The translations under genes were made by a program, and so were the position numbers. DNA of 64,000 bases from Pseudomonadota bacterium. GTDB taxonomy: Bacteria > Pseudomonadota > Alphaproteobacteria > Acetobacterales > Acetobacteraceae. Shown piece by piece: positions 16,640 through 25,387 of the stretch. Under the pieces are notes generated by a model. It ran no database searches. It saw nothing but the letters and a program-made list of their open reading frames with translations, and was not told where the DNA came from. The DNA lies in contig JAJZVV010000009.1 of assembly GCA_021845595.1 (NCBI GenBank), forward strand, positions 114,076 through 178,075, read 5' to 3'. Each line of letters begins with the position of its first letter. Position 1 is the stretch's first letter.

Positions 16640-16975
16640 ATGGCCGAAGACGGGTCGGCGATGGCTTTCTGGCAGGCCGGGGTGGGCTTCGTGCGCGTGG
16701 CGGTGAAGGTACAGCCGCGCTCCCGCCGACCGAGCGTCGGAGGGACCATCGCCGGAGCGACCGCGTCGGGCCCCGCCAAACTCCGCCTGCGCATTGCCGT
16801 CGCCGCGCCGGCCGAGGGCGGGCGGGCCAACGCGGCGGTGTGCGCCGCCCTGGCGGCCGCGCTCGATGTTCCCCGCGAGGCGGTCGCGCTGATCGCCGGC
16901 GCATCGTCGGCGGACAAGATCCTGCGCGTCGATGGCGACCCCGCGCTGCTCGCCGAACGTCTGGCGGCGCTATGA
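16640..16975 (+). CDS. DUF167 / YggU family protein
   Basis: 111 aa. It carries the DUF167 hallmarks V-K-V-Q-P-R-S-R (about 22-29), [19 protein letters not shown] (about 47-65) and the A-G-A-S-S-A-D-K segment near residue 86. The family is a small alpha/beta fold of unknown function that often sits next to yggT, as here. The stop overlaps the folD start (ATGA at 16972-16975). Confidence 0.85.
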   Translation: MAEDGSAMAFWQAGVGFVRVAVKVQPRSRRPSVGGTIAGATASGPAKLRLRIAVAAPAEGGRANAAVCAALAAALDVPREAVALIAGASSADKILRVDGDPALLAERLAAL

Positions 16976-17853
16976 CGGCACACATCCTCGACGGAAAGGC
17001 GCTGGCCGCTGCCCTCCGCGCCGATCTGGCGCAGCGAGCAGCCAAACTGCCCTATCGGGCTGGCCTGGCCGTGGTGCTGGTTGGCGAAGAGGCGGCGAGC
17101 GCCGTCTATGTCCGCAACAAGGCCCGCGCGGCGGACGCCATCGGGGTGACGGCCTGGACCATCCGTTTGCCGGCCGGGACCACCGAGGCGGCGTTGCTGG
17201 CCGAGATTGCCCGGCTCAATGGCGATCCCGATGTCGACGGCATTTTGGTTCAACTTCCGCTGCCGCCGCAGATCCGGCCCGAGGCCGTGATCGGCGCGAT
17301 CGACCCCACCAAGGATGTCGACGGTTTCCATCCGCTGAACGTGGGCCGGCTGCACAGCGGGGCACCTGGCCTGGTGCCGTGCACCCCGCTGGGCGTGATG
17401 AAGCTGCTCGCCCATGCGGGCACTGCGCTGCGCGGCGCCAGGGCGGTCGTGCTCGGGCGTTCCGCGATCGTCGGTAAGCCGGTTGCCGAACTGCTGCTCC
17501 GCGCGGATGCGACGGTGACCCTGGCCCACTCGCGCACGCGCGATCTCGCCGCCGAGTGTCGCCGCGCGGAGGTCATCATCGCCGCGGTTGGCCGCGCCGA
17601 GTTGGTGCGGGGGGACTGGGTGGCGAACGACGCGGTGGTGATCGATGTCGGCATCAATCGGCGCGCCGATGGCAGTCTGGTCGGCGATGTCGCCTTCGAC
17701 GAGTGCGTGGATCACGCGGGCGCGATCACGCCGGTGCCGGGCGGGGTTGGGCCGATGACCATCGCCTGCCTGCTCGAAAACACGCTTGCAGCGGCGGCGG
17801 CGCGGCGCGATCAGAAATCGATACAGCGGCCCTTGCGCTCCCAATCCCCGTAG
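16972..17853 (+). CDS. folD: Bifunctional methylenetetrahydrofolate dehydrogenase/cyclohydrolase
   Basis: 293 aa, the usual FolD length. Motifs: Y-V-R-N-K (Tyr46, Lys50; the catalytic Lys), [10 protein letters not shown] near 85-94, D-V-D-G-F-H near 109-114, the NADP-binding [11 protein letters not shown] near 160-170, and P-G-G-V-G-P-M-T near 255-262. It interconverts 5,10-methylene- and 10-formyl-THF in one-carbon metabolism. The last 43 nt overlap the 3' end of a convergent SDHAF4 gene on the other strand, so the C-terminal tail (R-D-Q-K-S-I-Q-R and beyond) is probably less constrained as protein. Confidence 0.95.
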   Translation: MTAHILDGKALAAALRADLAQRAAKLPYRAGLAVVLVGEEAASAVYVRNKARAADAIGVTAWTIRLPAGTTEAALLAEIARLNGDPDVDGILVQLPLPPQIRPEAVIGAIDPTKDVDGFHPLNVGRLHSGAPGLVPCTPLGVMKLLAHAGTALRGARAVVLGRSAIVGKPVAELLLRADATVTLAHSRTRDLAAECRRAEVIIAAVGRAELVRGDWVANDAVVIDVGINRRADGSLVGDVAFDECVDHAGAITPVPGGVGPMTIACLLENTLAAAAARRDQKSIQRPLRSQSP

Positions 17854-18014
17854 CGAGTCGGCTCGGGACCCTTGGGGCCGCCGACCTCGGCCGATCCGGC
17901 CGGCGGCGGCCGCTCGTGCTGCCTCGAATCTGGTGGCGTTTCAGCCGGCGCCTGTGGCAGCTCGGCCGCGGTCGTGCTGATCGCGCCTTCGGGCGCGGCG
18001 TCGGCTCCGGTCAT
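17811..18014 (-). CDS. Succinate dehydrogenase assembly factor 4 family protein (DUF1674)
   Basis: 67 aa on the minus strand. The last 25 residues carry the DUF1674/SDHAF4 signature [15 protein letters not shown] followed by K-G-R-C-x-D-F at the very end. The N-terminal half is Ala/Pro-rich and disordered, as usual. SDHAF4 binds the flavinylated SdhA subunit and helps assembly of complex II. ATG 18014 is the only ATG start; a TTG at 18065 would add 17 residues. The 3' end overlaps folD by 43 nt. The start codon lies inside a 14-bp inverted repeat shared with the divergent regulator gene. Confidence 0.85.
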   Translation of the reverse strand: MTGADAAPEGAISTTAAELPQAPAETPPDSRQHERPPPAGSAEVGGPKGPEPTRYGDWERKGRCIDF

Positions 18015-18101
18015 GGTTCGGATATGGGAGCGGCGAGGGCGGCCCGCAACGCACCGCTTTGCCAATGCGCCGAGCCGTGATTAGCTACCGAACCATGACC
18101 G
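18008..18101. promoter_or_regulatory. Perfect 14-bp inverted repeat spanning two divergent start codons
   Basis: CGGTCATGGTTCGG at 18008-18021 is the exact reverse complement of CCGAACCATGACCG at 18088-18101. Each arm contains the start codon of one divergent gene (SDHAF4 on the minus strand, the ModE-type regulator on the plus strand), with 66 nt between the arms. Both promoters must lie in this short interval. The arrangement could be a pair of operator half-sites for the adjacent regulator, or a trace of sequence duplication; binding is not shown. Confidence 0.55.
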
Positions 18102-18466
18102 AGAGCCCGCCCGCGAGTGCGCCTGGTTTCCGGCTGAGCATCCGGCTCGACCTTGCCTCCGGGGCTCGGATCGGACCGGGCAAAGTCGTCCTCTTGGAGA
18201 CGATCGCGAGCACGGGATCGATCTCAGCGGCGGGCCGCACGCTGCGCATGTCCTATCGCCGCGCGTGGGACCTGGTCGAGGAGCTCAACCGCTCGCTGGG
18301 CACGGCGGTGGTGGCGACAAGCGCGGGAGGAGCGGGCGGCGGCGGGGCGACGCTGACGCCGGCCGGGCTCGCGGTCGTCGCTCAGTATCGCGCCATAGAG
18401 GCTGCCGCCCATACGGTCGCCGAGCCGCATGTCGGTGCCCTCGGCGTAGCGTGCGAGGGCGCGTAA
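18095..18466 (+). CDS. ModE N-terminal-type winged-helix regulator (no molybdate-binding domain)
   Basis: 123 aa. ATG 18095 is preferred over a TTG 36 nt upstream. The protein has the ModE/LysR-like winged helix: G-x-G-K-V-x-L-L-E-x-I-x-x-T-G-S-I-S-A-A-G-R, then M-S-Y-R-R-A-W-D-L-V-E-E-L-N, then a wing with G-G-G-G-A-T-L-T-P-A-G. The C-terminal molybdate-binding (TOBE/MopI) domains of full ModE are absent, as in the COG2005 single-domain family. No molybdenum genes are nearby. It is divergent from the SDHAF4 gene and convergent with the MFS gene. Confidence 0.8.
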   Translation: MTESPPASAPGFRLSIRLDLASGARIGPGKVVLLETIASTGSISAAGRTLRMSYRRAWDLVEELNRSLGTAVVATSAGGAGGGGATLTPAGLAVVAQYRAIEAAAHTVAEPHVGALGVACEGA

Positions 18467-18497
18467 TCGGCGAAGGCCGCGCCGGGCGAAGCGGGGA

Positions 18498-20084
18498 TCA
18501 ATGCCCGCCTGACGCGGCGGCCACGGTCTGGCGGCCGGACCGGAACAGCAGCGCGAGCGGCACGATGGCGAAGGCGGCGACAGCGCAATATCCGAAGACA
18601 TCGCCATAGGCCAGGATCGCCGATTGGACATCCAACGTATGGTTGGCGAGACCCTGCGCGACCGCCTCCAGCCGCCCCGGAGCGACGCCCTGGGTCTGTA
18701 GCTGAGCCCGCGTGTGCGCCAGCATCTGCATGAAGCCGGAATCGAGCGATGAGGTGTGGTCGGCGAGATAGGCGCGATGCACCTGGGCGCGGCTGCTCAC
18801 CGCGGCCGTCACCAACGAGATGCCGACCGAGCCGGCGACGTTGCGCAGCATGACGTAAAGCGCGCTGGCATCGGCGTTGAGCTGACGCGGCAGGGTGGAA
18901 TAGGACAGGGTGCTGTTGGGCACGAACAGGAACGCCAAACCAAAGCTCTGCGCCGCGCGCAGGAGCGCAAGGTGGGTGAAGTCCATGTCCGGCGTGAGGC
19001 CGTGCGCGTAGCTCAGCGCTGTACCGAGGGCGAGGAAGCCGAAGGCGATCAGCGCACGGGTCGGCACGTTCGGCAACAGCACGCGCGCGACGATCGGGAT
19101 CATCACCAGGATCAGCAAGGCGCCCGGCGAGAGCAACAGCCCCGCGAGAAGTGCGGTGTAGCCGAACCAGAGTTGACCGAGTTGGGGGATCAGAACCGAG
19201 CTCGAATACAGAATCGCTCCGATCGCGAACATCGCGACCGAGCCGACGGCGAAATTGCGATCGGCGAAGACGCGAAGATCGACGATCGGCTTCCGCGTGC
19301 TCAGAAGCCACGCCACCGAGCCGCTGAGGCCAAGCGCGGCAAGGATGCCGAACAGCCGGATGGCGGGTGAGGCAAACCAGTCATTGTCCTCGCCGCGGTC
19401 GAGCATGATCTGCAGGCAGCCGAGACCGAGCGCGATGAGGCCGAGACCGATATAATCGAAGTCCCGGGCGCGCGCCCGATCCCGCCGCACCCACGGGGGA
19501 TCCTCGACCAGTGCGGCGACGGCGAGAAACGTGAATACGCCAATGGGCACGTTGATGAGAAAGACCCAGCGCCACGTATAGGTATCGGTGATCCAGCCAC
19601 CGAGGGTCGGACCGATGACGGGCGCGAAGATCACGGCGATCGCGACGACAGCGAAGGCGCGACCGCGGCGGGCAGGCTCGAATGTGTCGAGGATGATGGA
19701 TTGCTGGATCGGCTGCAGCCCGCCACCGAAGAACCCCTGCAGCAGGCGAAAGGTGATGAGCTGGCTGAGGCTGGTGGCAACCCCGCACAGAAGGGAGAAC
19801 AGGGAGAAGGCAGCGATGCAAATGAGGAAGAAGCGCTTGCGGCCGATGAGCCGGCCGAGCCAGCCGGAGATCGGCAGCACGATCCCGTTCGCGACGAGAT
19901 ACGAAGTCAGCGCCCAGGTCGAGTCGTCGTAGCTCGACGAGAGGCTGCCGGCGATATGCGGCAAGCTGACATTGACGATCGTGGTGTCGAGAATCTCCAT
20001 GAACGCGGCCAGCGTGGCGACGACGGCGATCAGCCACGGATTGGCCGCCGGTCGCCAAGCCGCATCCGCCGCCACCGCACTCAT
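18498..20084 (-). CDS. DHA2 (EmrB/QacA-type) multidrug efflux MFS transporter
   Basis: 528 aa with about 14 hydrophobic segments, the size and layout of the DHA2 family. It shows the D-T-T-I-V-N-V-S-L-P-H-I-A motif in TM1, G-R-L-I-G-R-K-R-F-F in the TM2-3 loop, and Q-G-F-F-G-G-G-L-Q-P-I-Q-Q in TM4. It would export lipophilic toxicants in exchange for protons from the inner membrane. EmrB-type pumps usually pair with an EmrA adaptor, which is absent here. It lies 37 nt after the quinone oxidoreductase gene on the same strand. Confidence 0.9.
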   Translation of the reverse strand: MSAVAADAAWRPAANPWLIAVVATLAAFMEILDTTIVNVSLPHIAGSLSSSYDDSTWALTSYLVANGIVLPISGWLGRLIGRKRFFLICIAAFSLFSLLCGVATSLSQLITFRLLQGFFGGGLQPIQQSIILDTFEPARRGRAFAVVAIAVIFAPVIGPTLGGWITDTYTWRWVFLINVPIGVFTFLAVAALVEDPPWVRRDRARARDFDYIGLGLIALGLGCLQIMLDRGEDNDWFASPAIRLFGILAALGLSGSVAWLLSTRKPIVDLRVFADRNFAVGSVAMFAIGAILYSSSVLIPQLGQLWFGYTALLAGLLLSPGALLILVMIPIVARVLLPNVPTRALIAFGFLALGTALSYAHGLTPDMDFTHLALLRAAQSFGLAFLFVPNSTLSYSTLPRQLNADASALYVMLRNVAGSVGISLVTAAVSSRAQVHRAYLADHTSSLDSGFMQMLAHTRAQLQTQGVAPGRLEAVAQGLANHTLDVQSAILAYGDVFGYCAVAAFAIVPLALLFRSGRQTVAAASGGH

Positions 20085-20121
20085 CCGCCGTGCCGCCGAC
20101 TGTGCCCTCGCGCTATGCCGC

Positions 20122-21096
20122 TCAGGGCAGGAGTACCGTGCTCCCGGTGGTCTGCCGCGCCTCCAAGGCGGTGTGCGCAGCCGCGGCCTCGGCCAGCCTG
20201 AACGTCTGGTTGACCCGAATCTGCACTGCGCCGGAGGTCACGACCTCGAAAAGATCGCGCGCGGCCCACTCCAGGTCCGCCCGCTTGGCCGTGTAAGTGG
20301 CGAGGCTCGGCCGGGTGAGGAACAGGCTGCCCTTGGCACCGAGAAGCCCGATATCGACCGGACCGACCGGGCCTGAGGCATTGCCGTAGCTGATCATGAT
20401 GCCCAGCGGCGCGAGACAATCCAGGCTCGCATAGAAGGTATCCTTGCCAACGCTGTCATAGACAGCCGGAACCATCGCCCCGCCCGTAAGTCGCTTGACC
20501 TCTTCGGCGAGGTGCGCATGGCCGACGATCGTATGTGTCGCGCCATGGGCACGCGCGAGTTCGGCCTTCGCCTCGGTGGAGACAACGCCGATGACCTTCG
20601 CACCGAGGTGCCGCGCCCACTGGCACAGGATCAGCCCGACCCCACCGGCCGCGGCATGGACCAGGATCGTGTCACCGCTCTGGACCTTGTAGGTACGCCG
20701 AAGCAGGTATTGCGCGGTCATGCCCTGCAGCATCATCGCCGCGGCGCTCTCGAAACTGATCGCTTCCGGCAACGTTACCAGGCGATCGGCGGCGATGACA
20801 CGCTCGGTGGCGTAGGCGCCAATGGGGCCGGTCGCGTAGGCAACTCGATCCCCGACCTTGACGTGGGTAACCCCCGGGCCGACCGCCGTGACGACACCGG
20901 CCGCTTCCATGCCGATCGTCGCCGGCAGGGTTGGGATCTTGTAGAGGCCGGTCCGGAAATAGACGTCGATATAGTTGAGGCCGACCGCCTGCTGCCGCAC
21001 CAGCGCCTCGCCGGGGCCGGGCTCCGGGGTCGGGACATCCTCCCAGCGCAACACCTCGGGGCCGCCATGGGCGTGGATACGAATCGCCTTGGTCAT
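20122..21096 (-). CDS. Zinc-independent quinone oxidoreductase (MDR family, NADPH:quinone reductase)
   Basis: 324 aa, the usual length for this MDR branch. It has an N-terminal GroES-like domain (G-P-E-V-L-R-W, P-G-P-G-E-A-L-V, G-L-N-Y-I-D-V-Y-F-R-T-G) and a Rossmann domain with H-A-A-A-G-G-V-G-L near residues 148-156. Structural-zinc cysteines are missing, as in QOR/zeta-crystallin. It reduces quinones with NADPH. The start overlaps the stop of ogt (ATGA at 21093-21096), so the two are co-transcribed. Confidence 0.85.
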   Translation of the reverse strand: MTKAIRIHAHGGPEVLRWEDVPTPEPGPGEALVRQQAVGLNYIDVYFRTGLYKIPTLPATIGMEAAGVVTAVGPGVTHVKVGDRVAYATGPIGAYATERVIAADRLVTLPEAISFESAAAMMLQGMTAQYLLRRTYKVQSGDTILVHAAAGGVGLILCQWARHLGAKVIGVVSTEAKAELARAHGATHTIVGHAHLAEEVKRLTGGAMVPAVYDSVGKDTFYASLDCLAPLGIMISYGNASGPVGPVDIGLLGAKGSLFLTRPSLATYTAKRADLEWAARDLFEVVTSGAVQIRVNQTFRLAEAAAAHTALEARQTTGSTVLLP

Positions 21097-21584
21097 GGAG
21101 TTTTCTCCGTCTGGTTCCTACCGGGTTTGGCTCCGGCGTCGCGCCGCTCGAGATCGAGCAGATAGTGTTTGGTGATCAGCCCATCGCCGCCGGAATATCC
21201 GCCGGGACCGTCGGCGGCAACAACGCGATGGCAAGGGATCAGGATCGGGATCGGGTTCGCGCCTACCGCCTGGCCGACCGAGCGCGGTGCGCCCCCGGCC
21301 TGCGCCGCGATCTCGGCATAGGTCCGAGTGTGGCCGGACGGAATATCGGCGAGCGCGGCCCAGACGCGACGGCGATAGGCCGTCCCGGGCGGCGCCAGGG
21401 GCAGCGAAAACCGGCACGCCGGCAGGACGCCGTCGAAATAGGCCTGCAACTCATCGCGGGCACGCACGAGCAGGGGCGTTGGCGTCTGATCACGCCCCCA
21501 GCCCCAATCCAGCGAGACCACCGCCCCGTCCTCCTCGGACACGGTCAGATCACCAATCGGCGAATGGAGGGACAGCTGAGGCAT
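21093..21584 (-). CDS. ogt: Methylated-DNA--protein-cysteine methyltransferase
   Basis: 163 aa; ATG 21584 is the only ATG start. The active-site motif I-P-C-H-R-V is at residues 116-121 with Cys118 as methyl acceptor. The winged-helix DNA-binding part contains the expected Y-A-E-I-A near 89-93 and R-S-V-G-Q-A-V-G-A-N-P near 101-111. It repairs O6-methylguanine directly. It is encoded with a quinone oxidoreductase and an efflux pump, which together look like a small stress or detoxification group. Confidence 0.9.
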   Translation of the reverse strand: MPQLSLHSPIGDLTVSEEDGAVVSLDWGWGRDQTPTPLLVRARDELQAYFDGVLPACRFSLPLAPPGTAYRRRVWAALADIPSGHTRTYAEIAAQAGGAPRSVGQAVGANPIPILIPCHRVVAADGPGGYSGGDGLITKHYLLDLERRDAGAKPGRNQTEKTP

Positions 21585-21666
21585 CGAAGTGTGTCCGCGG
21601 GGTGGCAAAACCGTTCGGCACCGAAGCGTCCCGTCCCGAAGGAGTCAAGCGCCCTTGCCGGGTAGG

Positions 21667-23784
21667 TCACACAGACATCGTTCCCGCCGCCCCGAGCCGG
21701 GCGGCGAGTTCGGCGGGATCGCTGATCGGCAAGCTACAGATCTGTTCGCGGCAAAGATAGGCGGCCGACCCGTGCCCGGATGCGGTCTTGCCGGCCGCGG
21801 GATGCCCCGGTGGCAACGGCGTACCGGCGAGGACGCGCAGCACGACGACGGCGGGATCCGGGGCTGCGAGGGCAACGTCGTGCAGGCGCCGCGCGCAAGG
21901 ATCCTCTGCCGGGCCTGTGATGACCACTGCAGTACCATGGGCCAGGAGATCAGCCGCGGCGAGCAGGGTGGGAAAGGCGGAGAGGCGGCTGGGCGACGCC
22001 AACGCGGTACCCACCCTCGACACGGCTGGCTGATCCTCGGCCACGCCGCCCGGGAGCGGCTGCCCGGTGAACGCGGCGATCGCCGCCTCTGCCTCGACGC
22101 GGACTGCATCCTCGCCCGTCAGGTGGTAGAGACGTGCCAGCACGTCCGCCATCAGCCCCGCGCCCGATGGCGTCGCATTGTCGCCCGCCGAACGCGGCCG
22201 CACGGCCGGGCCGAGCGGCACGTCGGCAGCATCGCTGGCGGTCACATAGAAGCCGCCGCCATCCGCGCCGAACCAGCGGCGCGCGCTCTCCACGAGGGCG
22301 CGTGCCGCAGCCAACCGGTCCGGGGCGCCGGTTGCCTCGTACAGAGCGAGCCCCGCGCGAGCGAGCGCGGCCTGATCGTCGAGGAGGCCCGCGGCGCTGA
22401 CACGGCCCGCGCGCCAGGCATGCTGGACGCGCCCGTCCGTCGCTCCGAGTTCGCGGAGGATGAAGTCGAATGCCTTCTCGGCCAAAGCGAGCCAGTCGGG
22501 CCGGCGGAAAACGACCGCTGCCCGGGTCAGCGCGACGATGGTAAGTCCATTCCAGTCCGCCAGCACCTTGTCGTCGCGCGCCGGTGGTACGCGCCGTGCG
22601 CGCGCCTCTAACAGAATGGCCCGGCAGCGCGCCAGCGTTGCTTCGTCGGCGCTCGCCAGCGGCGGCGCATTGCGGCGGAGGATCGTCCGCCCCTCCCAGT
22701 TACCGGCCTTCGTTACGTCGTAGGCGGATTTGAACAATGCAGCCTCGGCGCCGAGCGCGGCGTCGATTTCCGCCTCGGTCCAGACATAGAAGCGGCCTTC
22801 CTCGCCTTCGCTGTCGGCATCCTGCGAGGCGGCGAACGCGTCTCCGACGCGCATTTCGCGAACCAGCCAAGCGACTGTCTCGGCCGCCCGATCAGCATAA
22901 AGCATACCTGGGCGGGCCGCATGGGCTAGGGCGAGCAGTTCGAGAATTTGCGCGTTGTCATAAAGCATCTTCTCGAAATGCGGCACGAGCCAGTCCGCGT
23001 CGGTCGAATATCGTGCATACCCGCCGCCGAGATGGTCATAAATGCCACCCTGCGACATCCGCTCGAGCAGGAGATGTGTGGCCGATTCGCCACCCGGTGC
23101 TACGCCCCGGTATGCGGCTTGCCACAGGAAGCGAAAAATCGGCGGATTGGGAAACTTCGGCGCTCCGCGCAGCCCGCCCTGGTGCTGATCGGTAGCACCG
23201 AGCAGCGACGCCGCCGCGGCGTGCAGTGTTGCCTGGTCCGGCACGCCACCGCTCCTGGTCGAGGCCATCTGCGCCAGGGCGCGGGTAAGGGCAGCCGCGT
23301 TCCGATGCACCGCCGCCTCGCCGGACTGCCAAGCGGCCGCGATCGCCTCCAGCACCTGGCGAAAGCTCGGGCGGCCCCAGCGCGGCTCGGGCGGAAAATA
23401 CGTCCCTCCCCAGAACGGCGCACCATCCGGCGTCAGGAACATGGTCAGCGGCCAGCCCCCCTGTTCGCCAAGCGCGTGCAGTGCCGTCATGTAGAGATGG
23501 TCGATATCCGGCCGCTCCTCGCGATCGACCTTGATGTTGACGAACAACCGGTTCATCAGCGCCGCTGTCTCGGCGTTCTCGAACGATTCATGCGCCATGA
23601 CATGACACCAATGGCAGGCCGCGTAGCCGATCGACAGCAGGATCGGCCGGCTCGCCGCCCGCGCTGCCGCCAGCGCCGCTTCTCCCCATGGTCGCCAATG
23701 AACCGGATTGCCGGCGTGCTGGAGGAGGTATGGCGATACTTCGCGGTCGAGGAGATTCGCCGCGTCGAGGGATGGAGCAGACAT
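21667..23784 (-). CDS. DUF255 thioredoxin-domain protein (YyaL/SSP411 family)
   Basis: 705 aa, typical of the family. ATG 23784 has an AAGGAG site 5 nt upstream, so an in-frame extension is rejected. The N-terminal thioredoxin-like domain holds N-P-V-x-W-x-P-W (about 26-33) and C-H-W-C (57-60). The rest is an alpha/alpha toroid with H-L-G-G-G-Y-A-R-Y and F-E-K-M-L-Y-D-N motifs. The family is conserved from bacteria to humans (SPATA20) and resembles glycan-processing toroids, but its activity is not established. Confidence 0.9.
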   Translation of the reverse strand: MSAPSLDAANLLDREVSPYLLQHAGNPVHWRPWGEAALAAARAASRPILLSIGYAACHWCHVMAHESFENAETAALMNRLFVNIKVDREERPDIDHLYMTALHALGEQGGWPLTMFLTPDGAPFWGGTYFPPEPRWGRPSFRQVLEAIAAAWQSGEAAVHRNAAALTRALAQMASTRSGGVPDQATLHAAAASLLGATDQHQGGLRGAPKFPNPPIFRFLWQAAYRGVAPGGESATHLLLERMSQGGIYDHLGGGYARYSTDADWLVPHFEKMLYDNAQILELLALAHAARPGMLYADRAAETVAWLVREMRVGDAFAASQDADSEGEEGRFYVWTEAEIDAALGAEAALFKSAYDVTKAGNWEGRTILRRNAPPLASADEATLARCRAILLEARARRVPPARDDKVLADWNGLTIVALTRAAVVFRRPDWLALAEKAFDFILRELGATDGRVQHAWRAGRVSAAGLLDDQAALARAGLALYEATGAPDRLAAARALVESARRWFGADGGGFYVTASDAADVPLGPAVRPRSAGDNATPSGAGLMADVLARLYHLTGEDAVRVEAEAAIAAFTGQPLPGGVAEDQPAVSRVGTALASPSRLSAFPTLLAAADLLAHGTAVVITGPAEDPCARRLHDVALAAPDPAVVVLRVLAGTPLPPGHPAAGKTASGHGSAAYLCREQICSLPISDPAELAARLGAAGTMSV

Positions 23785-23933
23785 GGCGCTCCTTGCAGGA
23801 GAGGATATCACAGTAGATAGGTGCGTCGACGCTGGGCGACAGTGCAGATCATGGCGGCTCGCGACGATCATCGCCACCGCGGAGGCGCCAGTCCGGCCAG
23901 CGCTCGCCGAGACGGGCTGAGGACCACAAGCGG

Positions 23934-25253
23934 ATGTTGCCAGTGAACCGCGCCGACGAGACGATCTTTGCCGTTGCCTCAGGGGCGGGCCGCGCGGCGA
24001 TTTGTGTTCTGCGCGTCAGCGGTCCGCGCAGCCGGGACCTGCTACGGCATTTGTGCGGCGGCAACCCGCCACCCCGCCGGGCCAGCCTGCGCACCCTGCG
24101 CGACGGCGCCGGCGAGGCGCTCGATCAGGCACTGGTCCTATGGCTTCCGGGCCCCGCCAGCTACACCGGGGAGGATTGCGCAGAGTTGCATCTGCATGGT
24201 GGCCGCGGCGTCGTCGACGGTGTCGCCGACGCGCTCGCGGCACTTGGGGCGCGGCCCGCGGAGCCGGGGGAATTCACGCGGCGGGCCTTCCTCAACGGCC
24301 GCATGGATCTGATCGAGGCGGAAGCCGTCGCCGATCTGGTCGACGCGGAAACTGCGGCGCAGCGGCGCCAGGCACTGCGGCAGCTCAGCGGCGCCCTCGG
24401 CGAGCTCTACAGCGGCTGGTCTACGCGTCTCACATCCGTGATGGCGCAGCAGGAAGTGCTCATTGATTTTCCTGACGAAGATCTTCCACCGGACATCGAT
24501 CGGACACTGATCGCGGAGCTTGGGATGATCCTCGCGGAGATTGAAGCCCATCTTGGGGACGAGCGGCGTGGCGAGCGGCTGCGCGAGGGGCTCGTGATCG
24601 CCGTGGGGGGCGCACCGAATGTGGGAAAATCCAGCCTGATCAATCTGCTGGCGGATCGGGACGTGGCCATCGTGTCGCCATTCCCGGGCACCACGCGCGA
24701 TGTTCTTGAAGCGAGAGCCGTCTTTGGCGGCGTGCCGGTGACGCTGCTCGATACCGCGGGAATTCGCGCCAGCACCGACCCGATCGAGACGGATGGCGTG
24801 CGGCGCGCGGTCGGAAGGATTGCCGAGGCCGATCTGGTGCTCCTCGTTGCCGACGCAACGGCCGGATCCGTCTGGCTCGACGCTGACGTCGTTCCAACCG
24901 GCGGGGCGGTCCTGCGCGTGGTCAACAAGATCGACCTCGCCCAGGCGCCGCCCGGCGCAGTCGCTGTAAGCGCCCTGACTGGACAGGGGCTCGACAGCTT
25001 GCGCGCCGCGCTGAACGCCGCGATACGCCGGCTGGTCGAACGCGACGGCCCGCCGCCGCTGACACGGGCACGGCACCGCTCGGCACTGAGCGAAGTTGTT
25101 GCCGAATTGCGCGGAGCGATGACGGAGGGGCTGGCGGAACTGCGCGCGGAGCGGCTTCGTCTGGCCACCCGCGCCCTGGGGAGAATCACCGGCCGGATCG
25201 ACGTCGAGGACGTGCTCGACGCGATCTTCAGCCAGTTCTGCATCGGCAAATGA
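23934..25253 (+). CDS. mnmE: tRNA uridine-5-carboxymethylaminomethyl modification GTPase
   Basis: 439 aa. The N-terminal folate-binding domain begins D-E-T-I-F-A-V-A-S-G. The GTPase domain has P-loop G-A-P-N-V-G-K-S-S at 226-234, D-T-A-G, and N-K-I-D. The protein ends in the characteristic C-I-G-K, whose Cys is conserved in the family. With MnmG it makes cmnm5U34 in tRNAs. A gene encoding MnmG follows after 134 nt. Confidence 0.97.
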   Translation: MLPVNRADETIFAVASGAGRAAICVLRVSGPRSRDLLRHLCGGNPPPRRASLRTLRDGAGEALDQALVLWLPGPASYTGEDCAELHLHGGRGVVDGVADALAALGARPAEPGEFTRRAFLNGRMDLIEAEAVADLVDAETAAQRRQALRQLSGALGELYSGWSTRLTSVMAQQEVLIDFPDEDLPPDIDRTLIAELGMILAEIEAHLGDERRGERLREGLVIAVGGAPNVGKSSLINLLADRDVAIVSPFPGTTRDVLEARAVFGGVPVTLLDTAGIRASTDPIETDGVRRAVGRIAEADLVLLVADATAGSVWLDADVVPTGGAVLRVVNKIDLAQAPPGAVAVSALTGQGLDSLRAALNAAIRRLVERDGPPPLTRARHRSALSEVVAELRGAMTEGLAELRAERLRLATRALGRITGRIDVEDVLDAIFSQFCIGK

Positions 25254-25387
25254 GCCCTTGGGACTTTCGGCAAGGTGGAAGACGGGTCTTGCGCGGCCGA
25301 TGCTGCCGTGCGCATCACGCGAAATGATCGCGACAGAGCCAGGCGGGGACTGCGCCCGGACCGGGGTTGGTGATAGGATTGGACGGC

